This document shows positions 1-10,379 of a DNA stretch of 64,000 nucleotides, piece after piece. How positions within the stretch are numbered: the stretch's first letter is position 1; each line of letters opens with the position of its first letter. The stretch spans positions 110,420-174,419 of the forward strand of contig JALCCG010000010.1 in NCBI GenBank assembly GCA_023212695.1, written 5' to 3'. A program made the position numbers and the translations under genes. The DNA is from Sporisorium sorghi. Its lineage: Eukaryota; Basidiomycota; Ustilaginomycetes; Ustilaginales; Ustilaginaceae. The notes under the pieces are model-generated. The model ran no database searches, was not told the DNA's origin, and saw only the letters and a program-made list of their open reading frames with translations.

Positions 1-2
1 GC

Positions 3-3000
3 GAAGTCAGTCAAATCCGATCCGAATCAAGACTCGGATCTGGCGCCGCTGACGCTGACGACGATGAAGATGCCGCTGCGACTGAGCGCGAGATCATCTC
101 ACCTCAACAACATCCCTTCCCGCGCACTTCTCAGCACAAGTACTCGCCACGCAAGTCCACCGCACTCTCCGTCGCCTCTTCCCACTACGATAACGACGAC
201 GAGAGTGAGCCCGCTCTGAACGCTGCATCACCACTCACGCCTTCCTCTTCCAGAGCTTCGCGATTCAACGAGGGCAATGACACGTCGTCCGGCTCCATCA
301 GGCGGCTCGTCAGGACCGCAGGCCCAGCATCGGGTCGCCTTTCCCTCGATGACCGAACCTCTCCGCGCGTTTCTTCAGCTAGTCGCAGTCCCATGCCGTC
401 CGAATTTCGAATGCCAAACAAAGAGGCTCGTCGTGCCTATCGCGCATCACACCAACGCACACCAAGCGATCCTGATGACTCGGACAGAAGCGCATCTCGA
501 GAAGAGTTGATCTCGAACCCCACCTCATCGGAACTCGGCGACAAGGTAGCACTCCGTAGTCCCGTCTCTACACGACGCGAGAGCCTCGATGAAATCCAAG
601 AAGAAGGCGCAGCAGCCAAACCCACCAACGTGCGTTCGCCACAAACTCGACGCCGCAGATTCACTGCGGATGCGGCAGCAGACGAAGCAGCGACAGAGGA
701 AGCAGCGCCTTCACGACTGCCCTATGAAGGTCGTCTCGGCACTCAGGGCAGCCGCATCTCGGTCGACTCATCCTCCGCACAACGCTACCTTGCCAGAGGC
801 TCGCTGCAGAGCACGCCCTCAAGCTCATCGCGCCGCACGCCTCAGTCTTCCGAGATCGGCTCTCCCAGCGAGGATGCGCGGGCTCGTAAGATCTCGTCAA
901 CCTCTTCCAGCCGCTCTCAAAAGTCATCGAACAGCGCCTCGGAGCTTCACCGCGCCGCTTCACGCGTCAGCATGCGCAGGCAGCACGGCTCCGACCTCTT
1001 TTCCGCTGAGCCCATGCCTCAGCCTTCGCCTGCGGATGCACGTCCTTACAGTCCTTCCGTTCGCACGGAGCGTTCGTCCTCATTGACCAACTCGTCGGAT
1101 CGCTCGCGTGTCCCACTCGACCAGCCACGTCGTGTCAAGGATGCCGCCATGGACCATCTTCGAAACCAAATCCACGACCTACCCGTCGGACGTGCAGCAG
1201 CAGAGCACGACCGACGTCATGTGCCCCCCATGTCGATGACCACGCCAGCACAGCTAGGATCCACGCGCTCGTCTCTGAACCTCGACTCGCCGACGCTAGG
1301 CTCGATGCGTGCTCAGTCCGTCATGGGTCTGCGAACGCCGAATGATACTCTGCGTTCTGCACAGATGCATCAGTATCCTTCCACAGACCCTCGACGATCC
1401 CGTCATGATCGCGGTTGGCCAAGCGCGGATCCGAACGTCTCTTCGGATGCAGTCAATCGCATCCACGAGCTCGTCAGCCTTCGCGGTGGTGCCGGCCCGC
1501 GTCAGACAGCACCTCCACGAAGCGCCACCGCTATGGGCACTGCCGCAGAGTCTTTCGCTACCGTCCCTGCACTCAATCAGCACGAACGGGCCGTACCCAA
1601 CACCGACGAGCCTGCCCCTATCCGCAATCTGGCCGTCCGCTTGGCCCAGTACGAAGCCCTCTACACAAAGACACCTGCCACCGACGCGACCAACGCTGCC
1701 GCAGCAGGACCTCACACGGCACGCACGGTAGAGCTCATGGGTGCCATTGTACGAGGCACGTCGACCATGTGGGCAGAGTTGGCGTCGATGCAGCCCATCG
1801 CCACAGAAGGACATCTCATGGGCCGCCCCGGAGATGCATTTACAGACGCCTTTGGCCAGCTCGACGACGGACTTGCATTTGTCAACAAGTTGGTGCTTGA
1901 GCAAGCACGTGCCATGCAGGACTTGCTCTTCCTCCTCGACCGCACAGAAAAGGAGAGACAGGCTCACTTCAATCAAGCTTTGATCGAGATGGGTCACTCG
2001 CCTAGACCCTTCTCCCGCATCGGCACGGGTAGCTCCGCTACTCTGACACCAGGGCATGCCGAGATGGCCAACGGTGCCGAAGCGTGCGGAACCGCAGAGC
2101 GCAACACGCAGCTGCTCCGCCGAGCCACGTCGTCGGTCCGCAGTGGGTCGAGCATGAACACCGACTCGCCGTCTCCCTTTACACGACTGTCGCGCGGGAC
2201 TGGCAGCGCCGAGCGCGCAGGTACGCTGACTGCTTCTCAACTGCGATCCATGACCTCTTTTGGCTACGCGAGCAATCACACTCGCTCGGCCTCGGAGCTT
2301 TCGCCTTCGTCCAGCGCTGCGCAGCGTCGGCTCGACCGAGTCGCTGCTGGCCTTCCTCGCGAAGGTTCTCAAGACTCGCCATTGTCCACGCGCCGCAGCA
2401 TCGTGGGCCAAGTGTTCCCACCTAGCGATGCTGCTCAGCCTGGAGCTTCTTCGAGTGACGCAAATGCAACAGGCGCTGCGGCATCACGACCTCCGCCGGC
2501 TTTCACGCCACGTCGACCTAGACTGAGCAACCCTTCGGTCTCGAACGCCACTGCCTCCTTCCAGCCCTCGACCGTTTCGGACACTTCGAGTGTGGTGACT
2601 TCGAGCCCCGAGAACAGCCTTCACCACGGTCACAGCGGTGCGGACCATGTGGACAGCGAGGGGAGCACGATCGGACGTGAGCATGCAAGTGTCGTTAGCC
2701 AGACGGATGAGTTTGGCCGAGTAGTGGGAGCGCCCGCTGACGGAGACACGGTCAGGCTGTCTTCCCGCGCTCAGCGACGTCGATCCGAACGCGATCACGA
2801 CCACGCCACCATCCGAGGCGGCGGGACGCGCGTCGTCGATACGCTTGCCTCGCAACTCGACTCGCTGAGGGGCATCGACGGCCAGTCCACCGAACTAGAG
2901 CAAGTGCAGGGAGAGCCTCGCGCAGGCACCGGGCGTCCAGCGCATCGGAGGTACACGACCAATTTTGACAACGCTGCGTCGCATGCGGCACTGCTCGCCG

Positions 3001-3338
3001 ACGCACAGGAAGACGACATACGCTCACCGACGAAACTGAGCCAGTACGGCCTGACCAAGTCGAACAACCCGCCGCCCCGACCTCCGCGCCATATCCAGCG
3101 ACCGTCTGAGGAGAGTATCTCATCGTCGTCGCCCAGTCGAAGGCAGCAGGCTCGCGCGGACGAGCCATCTACGCCCACGTCGGCGCAGGTCGCAGACATC
3201 AGTACCCCGCGTGCCAGTGGACACGCTCAAGGTGAGCCGGACGCCGGCAGTGCGGGTCTAGGCGCCTCCTCGGTCGTCCGAAGCCTCGGCCGCACAGCAG
3301 CACGCCGTGTAAGCCGCGTCCTTGGATCCGGTTCATGA
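3..3338 (+). CDS. Large Ser/Arg-rich disordered protein, 5'-truncated by window edge
   Basis: The reading frame is open from base 3 of the window to a TGA ending at 3338, so this is the C-terminal ~1110 residues of a longer protein. The ATG at 393 is internal, because the same frame continues upstream without a stop. The sequence is dominated by Ser, Arg, Pro and Thr, with many SP/TP and RRxS-type motifs typical of phosphorylated disordered proteins. The only ordered-looking part is a predicted helical stretch around 1610-2010 (region reading IRNLAVRLAQYEALY through LLFLLDRTEKERQAHFNQAL). There is a proline patch PPPRPPR near 3070, a possible SH3 ligand. I recognise no catalytic or named domain. 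It is convergent with the TBC gene, 169 bp apart. A cytoskeletal or polarity scaffold is possible, but that is only a guess from composition. Confidence 0.75.
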   Translation, partial: EVSQIRSESRLGSGAADADDDEDAAATEREIISPQQHPFPRTSQHKYSPRKSTALSVASSHYDNDDESEPALNAASPLTPSSSRASRFNEGNDTSSGSIRRLVRTAGPASGRLSLDDRTSPRVSSASRSPMPSEFRMPNKEARRAYRASHQRTPSDPDDSDRSASREELISNPTSSELGDKVALRSPVSTRRESLDEIQEEGAAAKPTNVRSPQTRRRRFTADAAADEAATEEAAPSRLPYEGRLGTQGSRISVDSSSAQRYLARGSLQSTPSSSSRRTPQSSEIGSPSEDARARKISSTSSSRSQKSSNSASELHRAASRVSMRRQHGSDLFSAEPMPQPSPADARPYSPSVRTERSSSLTNSSDRSRVPLDQPRRVKDAAMDHLRNQIHDLPVGRAAAEHDRRHVPPMSMTTPAQLGSTRSSLNLDSPTLGSMRAQSVMGLRTPNDTLRSAQMHQYPSTDPRRSRHDRGWPSADPNVSSDAVNRIHELVSLRGGAGPRQTAPPRSATAMGTAAESFATVPALNQHERAVPNTDEPAPIRNLAVRLAQYEALYTKTPATDATNAAAAGPHTARTVELMGAIVRGTSTMWAELASMQPIATEGHLMGRPGDAFTDAFGQLDDGLAFVNKLVLEQARAMQDLLFLLDRTEKERQAHFNQALIEMGHSPRPFSRIGTGSSATLTPGHAEMANGAEACGTAERNTQLLRRATSSVRSGSSMNTDSPSPFTRLSRGTGSAERAGTLTASQLRSMTSFGYASNHTRSASELSPSSSAAQRRLDRVAAGLPREGSQDSPLSTRRSIVGQVFPPSDAAQPGASSSDANATGAAASRPPPAFTPRRPRLSNPSVSNATASFQPSTVSDTSSVVTSSPENSLHHGHSGADHVDSEGSTIGREHASVVSQTDEFGRVVGAPADGDTVRLSSRAQRRRSERDHDHATIRGGGTRVVDTLASQLDSLRGIDGQSTELEQVQGEPRAGTGRPAHRRYTTNFDNAASHAALLADAQEDDIRSPTKLSQYGLTKSNNPPPRPPRHIQRPSEESISSSSPSRRQQARADEPSTPTSAQVADISTPRASGHAQGEPDAGSAGLGASSVVRSLGRTAARRVSRVLGSGS

Positions 3339-3507
3339 ACGAAAAGAGCTGTTTCTCAATGTAAGCCTCGCACAACTGTATCAACAAGGCTTGTACGCAA
3401 GATTGATTGCGAGCAATGACACAATCGATACGATTGCATGACAAAGTGATCCACCCTTGCGCGAGAGCCCCTACGATTGTAAATGACGCCTGAATGCCTG
3501 TGTAGTG

Positions 3508-6500
3508 CTAGAAGAAATTGCTGCGATCCGTCGACGGCGACGGCCTGGTCCCGCTATGGCTGTGCCCGACAGCGAGCGGCGAAGCCGACCGTTCGCGAAT
3601 GCGCTGGTCGTCCCCGATCCGGAGTGCACGCAGATCCACCTTGTCCTCGAGCGCAGCGTCCTCGACCCCGGGAAGCTCACCGGCAGACGACCCATTCACA
3701 CGCGCATGCGTCTGAATATCCGCGTACGCCTGCAGCTCTTCCGCCTTGAGGCCCGGGTACGCGTGCAGCTCCTCGACCTCGGGCAGGCGCGGCGACGTGG
3801 GCAGCTGCTCGCCCACCGACGTGCGACTCGCTCGCCTGAGCCCCGCCAGCGAGCGGCGGCTCGACGCGTTGGTCGCCACGGACGAACTCGAGTTCTGGCG
3901 CCCCTTGGTGCCTCGTTTGGTGCGCACGATGCTGCCGACGCGGCCATCCGCAGGCGCGGGCAGCGGCTCGTCGGTGAGCGTGTACTTGCGCACCACCTCC
4001 GGTCGCGACGTCGCTTCATTCTGATCCGTCGAAGCGTCTTCAGCGGCGTCGAACCGATCCGATGCCGACAGCGACCCGTTCCTGCCCGCCGCATACTCGT
4101 CCCGATGCACACTCTCGCTCCTCTTCGCACCAAGCTCGCCCATAGACACAGGCTCCTCCGAAACCACACCCCCCTCACCCATCCCCATCCCCACACCGTC
4201 AAGACTGCCACTCTGATCCGCAAAGCTGTCCACGACGTTGGTCGTCTGGCTGCTGCGGTTCGAGACGCGCGTGCCGGTCATGGACCCAGACGTCGACGCA
4301 GTGCGCGACTCGACGGTCGAGCTCGACGTTCGTTTGCGATTGGACACACGCGGGCGCGAGATGCTCGCACTCGTCGCCTGCACCAGCGGCACGTCGGAGG
4401 AGCTGGAGACGTGGCCGAATTCTGGGCGTTCGCGGTCCGAGTCGGCAGCTTTGGTGGTGGCTCTGGCAAACGCACCTGCCGAGACGGTGCCCTCCTTCGA
4501 AACCAGGCCCTGCAGGCCGGCAACCCCGCCAGGCATAATGCGCGATGGTCCAGCGTGTGCGTCGAAAGGAGCCGTGCTCTGCCCCATCAAGCTTGGCAAG
4601 GGCGGCAACGTGTCAGGCTGCGAAAGCCCAGGCATGCTCGTATCCGCAAAATCCGCCATGGAGCTGCGACGGCTGTCGGCCGCCGATACGGAGTGCGACG
4701 ATCGACCGCTGAATGAGCCTGCCACGCTGCTCCTCGCATCTTGATGATTGCTGCCGCGGCTCATGCTGTGACCCATGGGCCCTGACGAGATCTTGCGAGA
4801 CGGTTCGTCGACAGCGAGCGAGCCGGGGCTGTTGCTGCCTTCGCGAGGAGGACGTGCCGATTGCGACAACAGCAAAGGCTTTGGCCCCGCCGAGCGGCTG
4901 CTCGGGCTTGCCGACTCCTCGCGGAAGCGGGACGGCAGGATACCCATGCGAGCTGCTGCCCTCATACTCGGTAGCGGGAAGGAATTCGACCCGGCCTCGC
5001 TGCCTCGCCTATCTCTGATTTCGTCGCCTGCGATGGATGACGAGGGTGAGACGAGCGATCTGCCGTTCTGCGCGACGCTGATACGCTTGCCAAACGTGTC
5101 GATGTACTCCATGCGGCCCGCGGGGCTGTCTGCGACGTTGGGCAGAGGGAAATCGGGCATAGTCTCGCGCGACCACCGCGCCATGTCGGGTGTACGTGGA
5201 GAAGGCATGCTCTCGCTCGCATTCCTCTTGGACCTGTTGAAGAAGCCTGCGCCAATCGAACCTAGAGAGGCAAAGCGAGAATCCAATCCGCCGTTGGCTG
5301 AGCCACTGGCACCGCTAGGAAGGCCGCGTCCCAGCGAGCTATACGCATTATTGCTGTGCGGAGAAGCACTGTTTTCAGGCGTCGACTCGCGACTAGTGCG
5401 GTCCGCAAAGCGCGCCATGGCCTTTGCGGTGAGGTTTGTGCTTGCTTTCGAAAAGTTGGCAGCGGCATCGCTGCTCTGAACTGCTTCGGCGTATTTTGCC
5501 AAGAAGCCGCTAAAGGTGCTCTTGGAGGGCGTCGATGCGTCAAATGAAGCATCGTCGGCATTGCTGGCGATGGAAAGGTCGGCGTCCTCGGTGTTGGTCT
5601 GGCTGTAGCGTGGCCTGGCGCGGGAAACAAGCCAGCCACCTTTGGTTGCTGGCGGAGCAGCGGGATTGGATAGCTCGTTGGCGTGAGATGGAGGAGGAGA
5701 GGCAGCTTGCCGTGGACTTGTCCAGTCACGCCAAGCTTGTGCCGCCCTCGCCTTGACAGCCGCCAAGGTAGGATTGGTGTCTTCGTCGTCATCCGTGTCC
5801 TCTGGTGGCCCATCACCGGTAAGATCAGCGGCAAGACGTCGTTGTCGAATCAAGGTGGCTGCCTCCACGACGGGACTGATGTCACCGTCTGGATACTCTT
5901 GGAGCACTCGCATGCCGCGAGAGAAGCCTTCAGATGCCAAATCCATATCGTCTTTGCTGTTGGGCAGCCGATCTTTGATCTGCAGGATCATGGACGCGCA
6001 GACATCGATGAGGAATTCGATCTTTGCCGAGCCCGAGATGCCGGCGGTCTCTTGCTCGGCGAGCAGAGCGTCCCAGATGCGCAGCACGGATGGCAGTGAG
6101 TGCTCGGTGCTGAGAAGACAGGCGAGCCAGCGGAGCGAGTAGTAGGGGAGACGCGGATCAAGCGAGGCGACCTGGAGATCGCGCCACAACGGCGGATCGA
6201 GCCATTTGATGCGAAGACTGAAGCGACGGAGGGCGCCTGCCATGCCGGCATGGGAAGGGTGACGATCTGCTGGAGCCACATCGCCGCGACTCTGTTGCTC
6301 GACTCGATCAAAATCGTACAACTCGCGCATCTCGCCGATCAATGCTGAGAAACACCAGAATGCATCAGCCTCTGCATGGGTGAGGTCGGCGAGGTCGGCT
6401 ACATTGTCCCATGGTCTGAAGTCGGGACGTTGCGAGCTGGATGCGATTCCCTGCTGCGAGTCGCTGGGTGTCAGAGCGTCATCGACTCGATGCGGATATT

Positions 6501-7527
6501 GCGCCGAGCCAAAGACGTAGAGCAGGGTGAAGAGAGCCTCGTTCATGCCTTGGACGTAGCCGATGCTGGGGTTGAGGAGGGCAAAGAGGTAGAGGATACG
6601 CAGCAAGGAATGCCAGTTGCGTTGAGTAGGGATGTGTTGTGGAGAATGCGTTGATGGCCGGTCTGCTAATGTTGCAGGTTGAGGGATCACTTGGTCGTCA
6701 TGTTGATCGGGCGAGCTCGACATGGCTTCGAGGGCCTCATTTGCAGAGGCAAAGGAATGTTGCGAAGACTGTCGCGACATGCCGCCTGGAGAAGGCGGGG
6801 AGAGGAGGATGGGTGGGCTCTTGATCGGATCGTCAAAGGCGTTGGACGGAGCATCGTGCGCTGCGAGGTCACTGGACGTCTGCACATGCAAAATTTGGGG
6901 CAGTTGCTTTGAGCCGGTAGATGAGCTGGCCGAGGCGACGCGCTCGAGAGAGAGCTGCTGGGAGTATTCATGGCTAATGGCAGCGAGGCGATGCAAGAGA
7001 TTGTCTCGCGTCTCGAGTCTTTGCACTGGAGTGACTGATGGCAGCGATTGTGCTTCGCCGTTGGAAGGGATGGGCACGATGGGACAGGACGCGCTTGGAC
7101 GTGGTGGAGCCTGGTAGAAGGCAAAGCCATTCTTACGCGAGCGCACGAGGTCCTTGTAGATCTGGTCAAGCAGCTGATCATTGCTGGTGAGCTGGCTGGT
7201 GGAGACGATGGGATCGGATGAGGTCGATGGTGGTGAGAGGTCGTTGAGGAATTGATAGTATTCTCTGCGCCTCTTTGCGAGCGTCGAGGACCATTCCTTC
7301 TTTTCTGGGGGCAGGTAGCCCAGCAGAACTTTCCAAGCTTGCGCTCTGAGCCAGGTAGGTGAATCTGGGAGACCGCCTCGAAGGGTGAGGTGACGCAGAC
7401 TATACAGATCTGCGGTGGTGTGGCCAGGTAGCAAGTCGTTGGGATCGAGAAGCTGGAGGAGCGAGCGATCTCGAGCCGCAGCTGCAGCCGAGGCCGCGTT
7501 GCCGCCGCGAGCTTGGGACGAGCTCAT
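3508..7527 (-). CDS. TBC-domain Rab GTPase-activating protein (TBC1D13-like)
   Basis: 1339 aa, intronless; ATG at 7527-7525. The TBC domain occupies about residues 45-530. The N-terminal motif reads LRAQAWKVLLGYLPPEKKEW. Motif B is IYKDLVR at 123-129, so the arginine finger (R129) is present. Motif C is YVQGMNE at 324-330, giving the glutamine finger Q326. The later segment WLDPPLWRDLQ...YYSLRWLACLLSTEH...LRIWDALLAEQ completes the fold. It should therefore be a catalytically competent dual-finger GAP that stimulates GTP hydrolysis on a Rab in membrane traffic. Two features are unlike the ~400-aa animal TBC1D13: a low-complexity insertion of ~150 residues between motifs B and C, and a ~750-residue disordered Ser-rich tail. 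Its Rab target cannot be told from sequence. It is divergent from CDC50. Confidence 0.88.
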   Translation of the reverse strand: MSSSQARGGNAASAAAAARDRSLLQLLDPNDLLPGHTTADLYSLRHLTLRGGLPDSPTWLRAQAWKVLLGYLPPEKKEWSSTLAKRRREYYQFLNDLSPPSTSSDPIVSTSQLTSNDQLLDQIYKDLVRSRKNGFAFYQAPPRPSASCPIVPIPSNGEAQSLPSVTPVQRLETRDNLLHRLAAISHEYSQQLSLERVASASSSTGSKQLPQILHVQTSSDLAAHDAPSNAFDDPIKSPPILLSPPSPGGMSRQSSQHSFASANEALEAMSSSPDQHDDQVIPQPATLADRPSTHSPQHIPTQRNWHSLLRILYLFALLNPSIGYVQGMNEALFTLLYVFGSAQYPHRVDDALTPSDSQQGIASSSQRPDFRPWDNVADLADLTHAEADAFWCFSALIGEMRELYDFDRVEQQSRGDVAPADRHPSHAGMAGALRRFSLRIKWLDPPLWRDLQVASLDPRLPYYSLRWLACLLSTEHSLPSVLRIWDALLAEQETAGISGSAKIEFLIDVCASMILQIKDRLPNSKDDMDLASEGFSRGMRVLQEYPDGDISPVVEAATLIRQRRLAADLTGDGPPEDTDDDEDTNPTLAAVKARAAQAWRDWTSPRQAASPPPSHANELSNPAAPPATKGGWLVSRARPRYSQTNTEDADLSIASNADDASFDASTPSKSTFSGFLAKYAEAVQSSDAAANFSKASTNLTAKAMARFADRTSRESTPENSASPHSNNAYSSLGRGLPSGASGSANGGLDSRFASLGSIGAGFFNRSKRNASESMPSPRTPDMARWSRETMPDFPLPNVADSPAGRMEYIDTFGKRISVAQNGRSLVSPSSSIAGDEIRDRRGSEAGSNSFPLPSMRAAARMGILPSRFREESASPSSRSAGPKPLLLSQSARPPREGSNSPGSLAVDEPSRKISSGPMGHSMSRGSNHQDARSSVAGSFSGRSSHSVSAADSRRSSMADFADTSMPGLSQPDTLPPLPSLMGQSTAPFDAHAGPSRIMPGGVAGLQGLVSKEGTVSAGAFARATTKAADSDRERPEFGHVSSSSDVPLVQATSASISRPRVSNRKRTSSSTVESRTASTSGSMTGTRVSNRSSQTTNVVDSFADQSGSLDGVGMGMGEGGVVSEEPVSMGELGAKRSESVHRDEYAAGRNGSLSASDRFDAAEDASTDQNEATSRPEVVRKYTLTDEPLPAPADGRVGSIVRTKRGTKGRQNSSSSVATNASSRRSLAGLRRASRTSVGEQLPTSPRLPEVEELHAYPGLKAEELQAYADIQTHARVNGSSAGELPGVEDAALEDKVDLRALRIGDDQRIRERSASPLAVGHSHSGTRPSPSTDRSNFF

Positions 7528-7801
7528 GATGGTGCAAGTAGTATCGCTCGAAGACTCGACATGTGTGATCGACCTGAGGGAGAAGATTGTTGATCGATGA
7601 GGTTGATTTCGCTAGCTTGAGGATACCAGGGACGGTGCAAGCCGAGGGCTGAGTTCAATGGTGATCGAGGATTGTCGCGGTGTTCTCCGCACTGTCGGCG
7701 CTTGCCGATTCTTGTTGGTGGTGATGACTGAGGAGCGAACGAAAGGTTCACGATGGAAGTGACAGAGTGAAAGAAGCGGCAAATCTGCACGCACCTCGTA
7801 G

Positions 7802-7821
7802 CGCCGATCTGCAGATCGGCG
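7802..7821. repeat. 20-bp perfect palindrome
   Basis: CGCCGATCTG followed by its exact reverse complement CAGATCGGCG, centred on a CTGCAG. It sits 26 bp before the A44 tract and about 280 bp upstream of the TBC start codon. It could be a dimeric factor site; function unknown. Confidence 0.85.
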
Positions 7822-7847
7822 TGACAGCCGATGCTTCTTCGATTCGG

Positions 7848-7891
<44 letters not shown>
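7848..7891. repeat. Poly(dA) tract, 44 nt
   Basis: Uninterrupted A44 on the + strand in the TBC/CDC50 spacer. It is far longer than expected at this GC content. Such tracts exclude nucleosomes and are also left by retroposition; no retroposed body is seen next to it. Confidence 0.9.
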
Positions 7892-7893
<2 letters not shown>

Positions 7894-8675
7894 TGACAGT
7901 CGACGGCAGCACGGCACACGAGGATATGAAAGCCAAGCCAAGCCGAGTCGGTCAGAGCAGTAGCTTGACTTCGTGTCGCAGCGCAAACAAAGCTCTCGCT
8001 CTTGGCTCGGCACGGTACAAGACGCATCGTTAGCTGCAAGCGACAGGCAGGATGTTTAATAGGTTGCGTCAACGCCGAGCTGGCTGTCCTGAAGAAGATC
8101 CATCCGAACGCCTAGATTTCAGCCTCCGCTGCAGCTGCCATGCACCATGCTCCTCTCTTTCGCCATGCTTTCGCCAGCTCTCAACACCACTCCGTATCAA
8201 GGCAATTGGAGCTACAGTAAGTCACTCGCAGAACCAGTCTCACATGTCAGTCGGCTTTGGTGTTTGCTCGAGATAAGCGAGAGACTCGCTCCCTTTCCGA
8301 TGCTAAACTAAAGAAGCTTCGCCAGATCCGCAAGTCGATCCAAGAAAAGGGCTGCTTCTCACAGTGAAGCTGCTGCCAAGCACACCTCGAAGCGCCTGCT
8401 GCTAGGCTAAGTTACCGTGCAAGAGGGTGATGTGCTTGGAAGTGGCATCGTCTTCCTGCTCTCTGTGAGAGAGAAACAAGGGTCCAAGGTGAGGCTTGTC
8501 GGGCAGCCCGGTTGAATACAAAATCAGGGGCCAAAAATGAAACCCTGAGCCAATCCATTTCAAAATTGAATCCCCTTTGCGAGGGTCGGGCAATTCAAGA
8601 AGCACAGCCAAGTTGACGCTGACCGCGGCTCTCTCTGCTGTCGTTAGAAATTTCCGGCTGACGGTTTCCGTGGAT

Positions 8676-8682
<7 letters not shown>

Positions 8683-8717
<35 letters not shown>
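8683..8717. repeat. Poly(dT) tract, 35 nt
   Basis: Uninterrupted T35 on the + strand, 390 bp upstream of the CDC50 start, in opposite orientation to the A44 tract 0.8 kb away. Followed by a short GT-rich run (tttgtgtgtgtgcgtg). Confidence 0.9.
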
Positions 8718-8718
<1 letters not shown>

Positions 8719-9106
8719 AACGCGTGTTTGTCATTTTGTGTGTGTGCGTGTTGCGTTGCGTTCGGTACAGCAGCAGCACGGCACAAAGCCCACCTTTCAA
8801 GGTCAAGCCAGATGAAAGCGAGACGCAGCTCGAGCGCAGGTGACGGAGAATTGTCGCCGAGAGCTTTGCTTTTTGACATGGCAGCCTCGGGAACACACTT
8901 CGACATCTCTGAACCATCGTCTTCCTTCCTGACTTTATTCTCATCGCATCGTCCCGTCCGACCACATCGCCACCATCCGCTTCGTCTTTTGCATCTCGCG
9001 CACGATTTTGACTGCGGCTCTCGCCTGCTTTACAGCGTCGCATCTTTGACGTCTGCAAAGAATATCAATTAGCACACCTGCTGTGCTGCTAACGGCATCA
9101 CTCACA

Positions 9107-10333
9107 ATGGCCATCTTCAAAAGAAATCCTCGCGCCACCGACGCAGGCGATGCCACACGAAATGGTTCTACCAACGACGCAGACAGCGACGCCTCGTCCG
9201 CCAAGGGTCTGCGCAAGTATGCCCAGCGCAAACCCGCCAACACCGCATTCAAGCAGCAGCGTTTGAAGGCGTGGCAGCCCATCCTCACGCCTAGAACCGT
9301 GCTCCCGGCTTTCTTCCTCGTCGCCATCATCTTCGCGCCCATCGGCGCCGTGCTCTACTACTTTGCCGAGCAGGTCAACGAGTTCACCCTCGACTACACC
9401 TACTGTTCCGAAGCACCTGCCACTCCGACACAAGCGCAGATCCCTTCGAGCAAATACGACTACCAGCTGCACGACAAGAACTCGAGCAACTTCCAGCCTC
9501 CCACGTGGTCGTGGGACAGCGCCACCAGGACGTGCAACCTCTACTTCAGCGTACCCGCTCGGCTCGAATCCAGCGTCTTCCTCTACTACAAGCTGACCAA
9601 CTACTACCAGAACCACCGTCGCTACGTCAAGTCGCTCGACACCGACCAGCTCAGCGGCAGCGCTGTCTCGTACAGCACCATCTCGGGCGGCACGTGCAAG
9701 CCCGTCGACGTGGACCCCAACACGCGCAAGATCATCTACCCGTGCGGGCTCATCGCCAACTCGGTGTTCAATGACACGTTTGGCGACCCCGTGCTGCTCA
9801 ACGTCGCCGGAAGCAACTCGCCCAACCAGACGTACGTCATGAGCGAGAAGAACATCATCTGGCCCGGCGAGAAGGACAAGTACGCAAAGACCAAGTACAC
9901 GGCCGATCAGATCATCCCCCCGCCCTACTGGCAGGGCGCCACGGGCCAGTACGGCTACCCGGACGGCTACACGGAGAACAACATTTTCGATCCCAGCGAC
10001 GACGAGCACTTTATGGTGTGGATGCGCATCTCTGGCCTGCCGACGTTCCGCAAGCTGTACAAGCGCAACGACACGGCGGCCATGGAGCCGGGTCGGTACC
10101 TGCTGCAGGTGGTGGACAACTATCCCGTGGCCATGTTTGACGGGACCAAGAGCGTGGTGTTTAGCACCTCGTCGTGGGTGGGTGGTAGGAACCCGTTCTT
10201 GGGTCTGTCGTTTATTGCAGTTGCTGCGTTGGCGGTGCTGCTGGGGCTGATTTTCACGGCTCGTCATTTGATCAAGCCAAGAAAGTTGGGCGATATGAGC
10301 TATCTCTCGTGGAACCAGCCGGAGAACAAGTGA
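9107..10333 (+). CDS. CDC50: CDC50/LEM3-family P4-ATPase (phospholipid flippase) accessory subunit
   Basis: 408 aa, intronless. I start at the ATG at 9107 (context CACAATGG); the frame extends 8 codons upstream only through a GTG. CDC50 proteins are obligate beta subunits of P4 flippases and are needed for their exit from the ER and for phosphatidylserine/PE flipping in Golgi, endosomes and plasma membrane. Visible hallmarks are a cytosolic N-terminus containing NTAFKQQRLKAWQPILTP, a first membrane span at about 64-86 (VLPAFFLVAIIFAPIGAVLYYF), a large lumenal domain with paired cysteines (YCSEA, RTCNLYF, GTCKPVD, YPCGLIANSVFNDTF) and N-glycosylation sequons, and a second span at about 362-387 (NPFLGLSFIAVAALAVLLGLIF). 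Length and topology match the family. Paralogues CDC50, LEM3 and CRF1 cannot be told apart here, so the symbol stands for the family. Confidence 0.93.
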   Translation: MAIFKRNPRATDAGDATRNGSTNDADSDASSAKGLRKYAQRKPANTAFKQQRLKAWQPILTPRTVLPAFFLVAIIFAPIGAVLYYFAEQVNEFTLDYTYCSEAPATPTQAQIPSSKYDYQLHDKNSSNFQPPTWSWDSATRTCNLYFSVPARLESSVFLYYKLTNYYQNHRRYVKSLDTDQLSGSAVSYSTISGGTCKPVDVDPNTRKIIYPCGLIANSVFNDTFGDPVLLNVAGSNSPNQTYVMSEKNIIWPGEKDKYAKTKYTADQIIPPPYWQGATGQYGYPDGYTENNIFDPSDDEHFMVWMRISGLPTFRKLYKRNDTAAMEPGRYLLQVVDNYPVAMFDGTKSVVFSTSSWVGGRNPFLGLSFIAVAALAVLLGLIFTARHLIKPRKLGDMSYLSWNQPENK

Positions 10334-10379
10334 GGGGGTGCGGTGTACAATGGTTTGTACGAAAGTTGTCTGGCTTTGT

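Larger units (their letters stand above)
7528..9106. other. Divergent intergenic region TBC/CDC50 with two homopolymer tracts
   Basis: This 1.58-kb spacer separates two genes transcribed away from each other and must hold both promoters. It contains a 20-bp perfect palindrome (7802-7821), an A44 run (7848-7891) and a T35 run (8683-8717). ORFs here consist of poly-Lys or poly-Phe from the homopolymers and are not credible. No tRNA or conserved gene was seen. Confidence 0.7.

Noticed and set aside
1296..2411. 371-codon ORF antisense to the first gene
   Set aside because: Cys/Arg-rich shadow translation without recognisable features.
7524..8072. ORFs with poly-Phe or poly-Lys across the A44 tract (likewise 8402-9058 and 39632-40030)
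   Set aside because: The apparent length comes from a homopolymer crossing; flanks look like spacer DNA.
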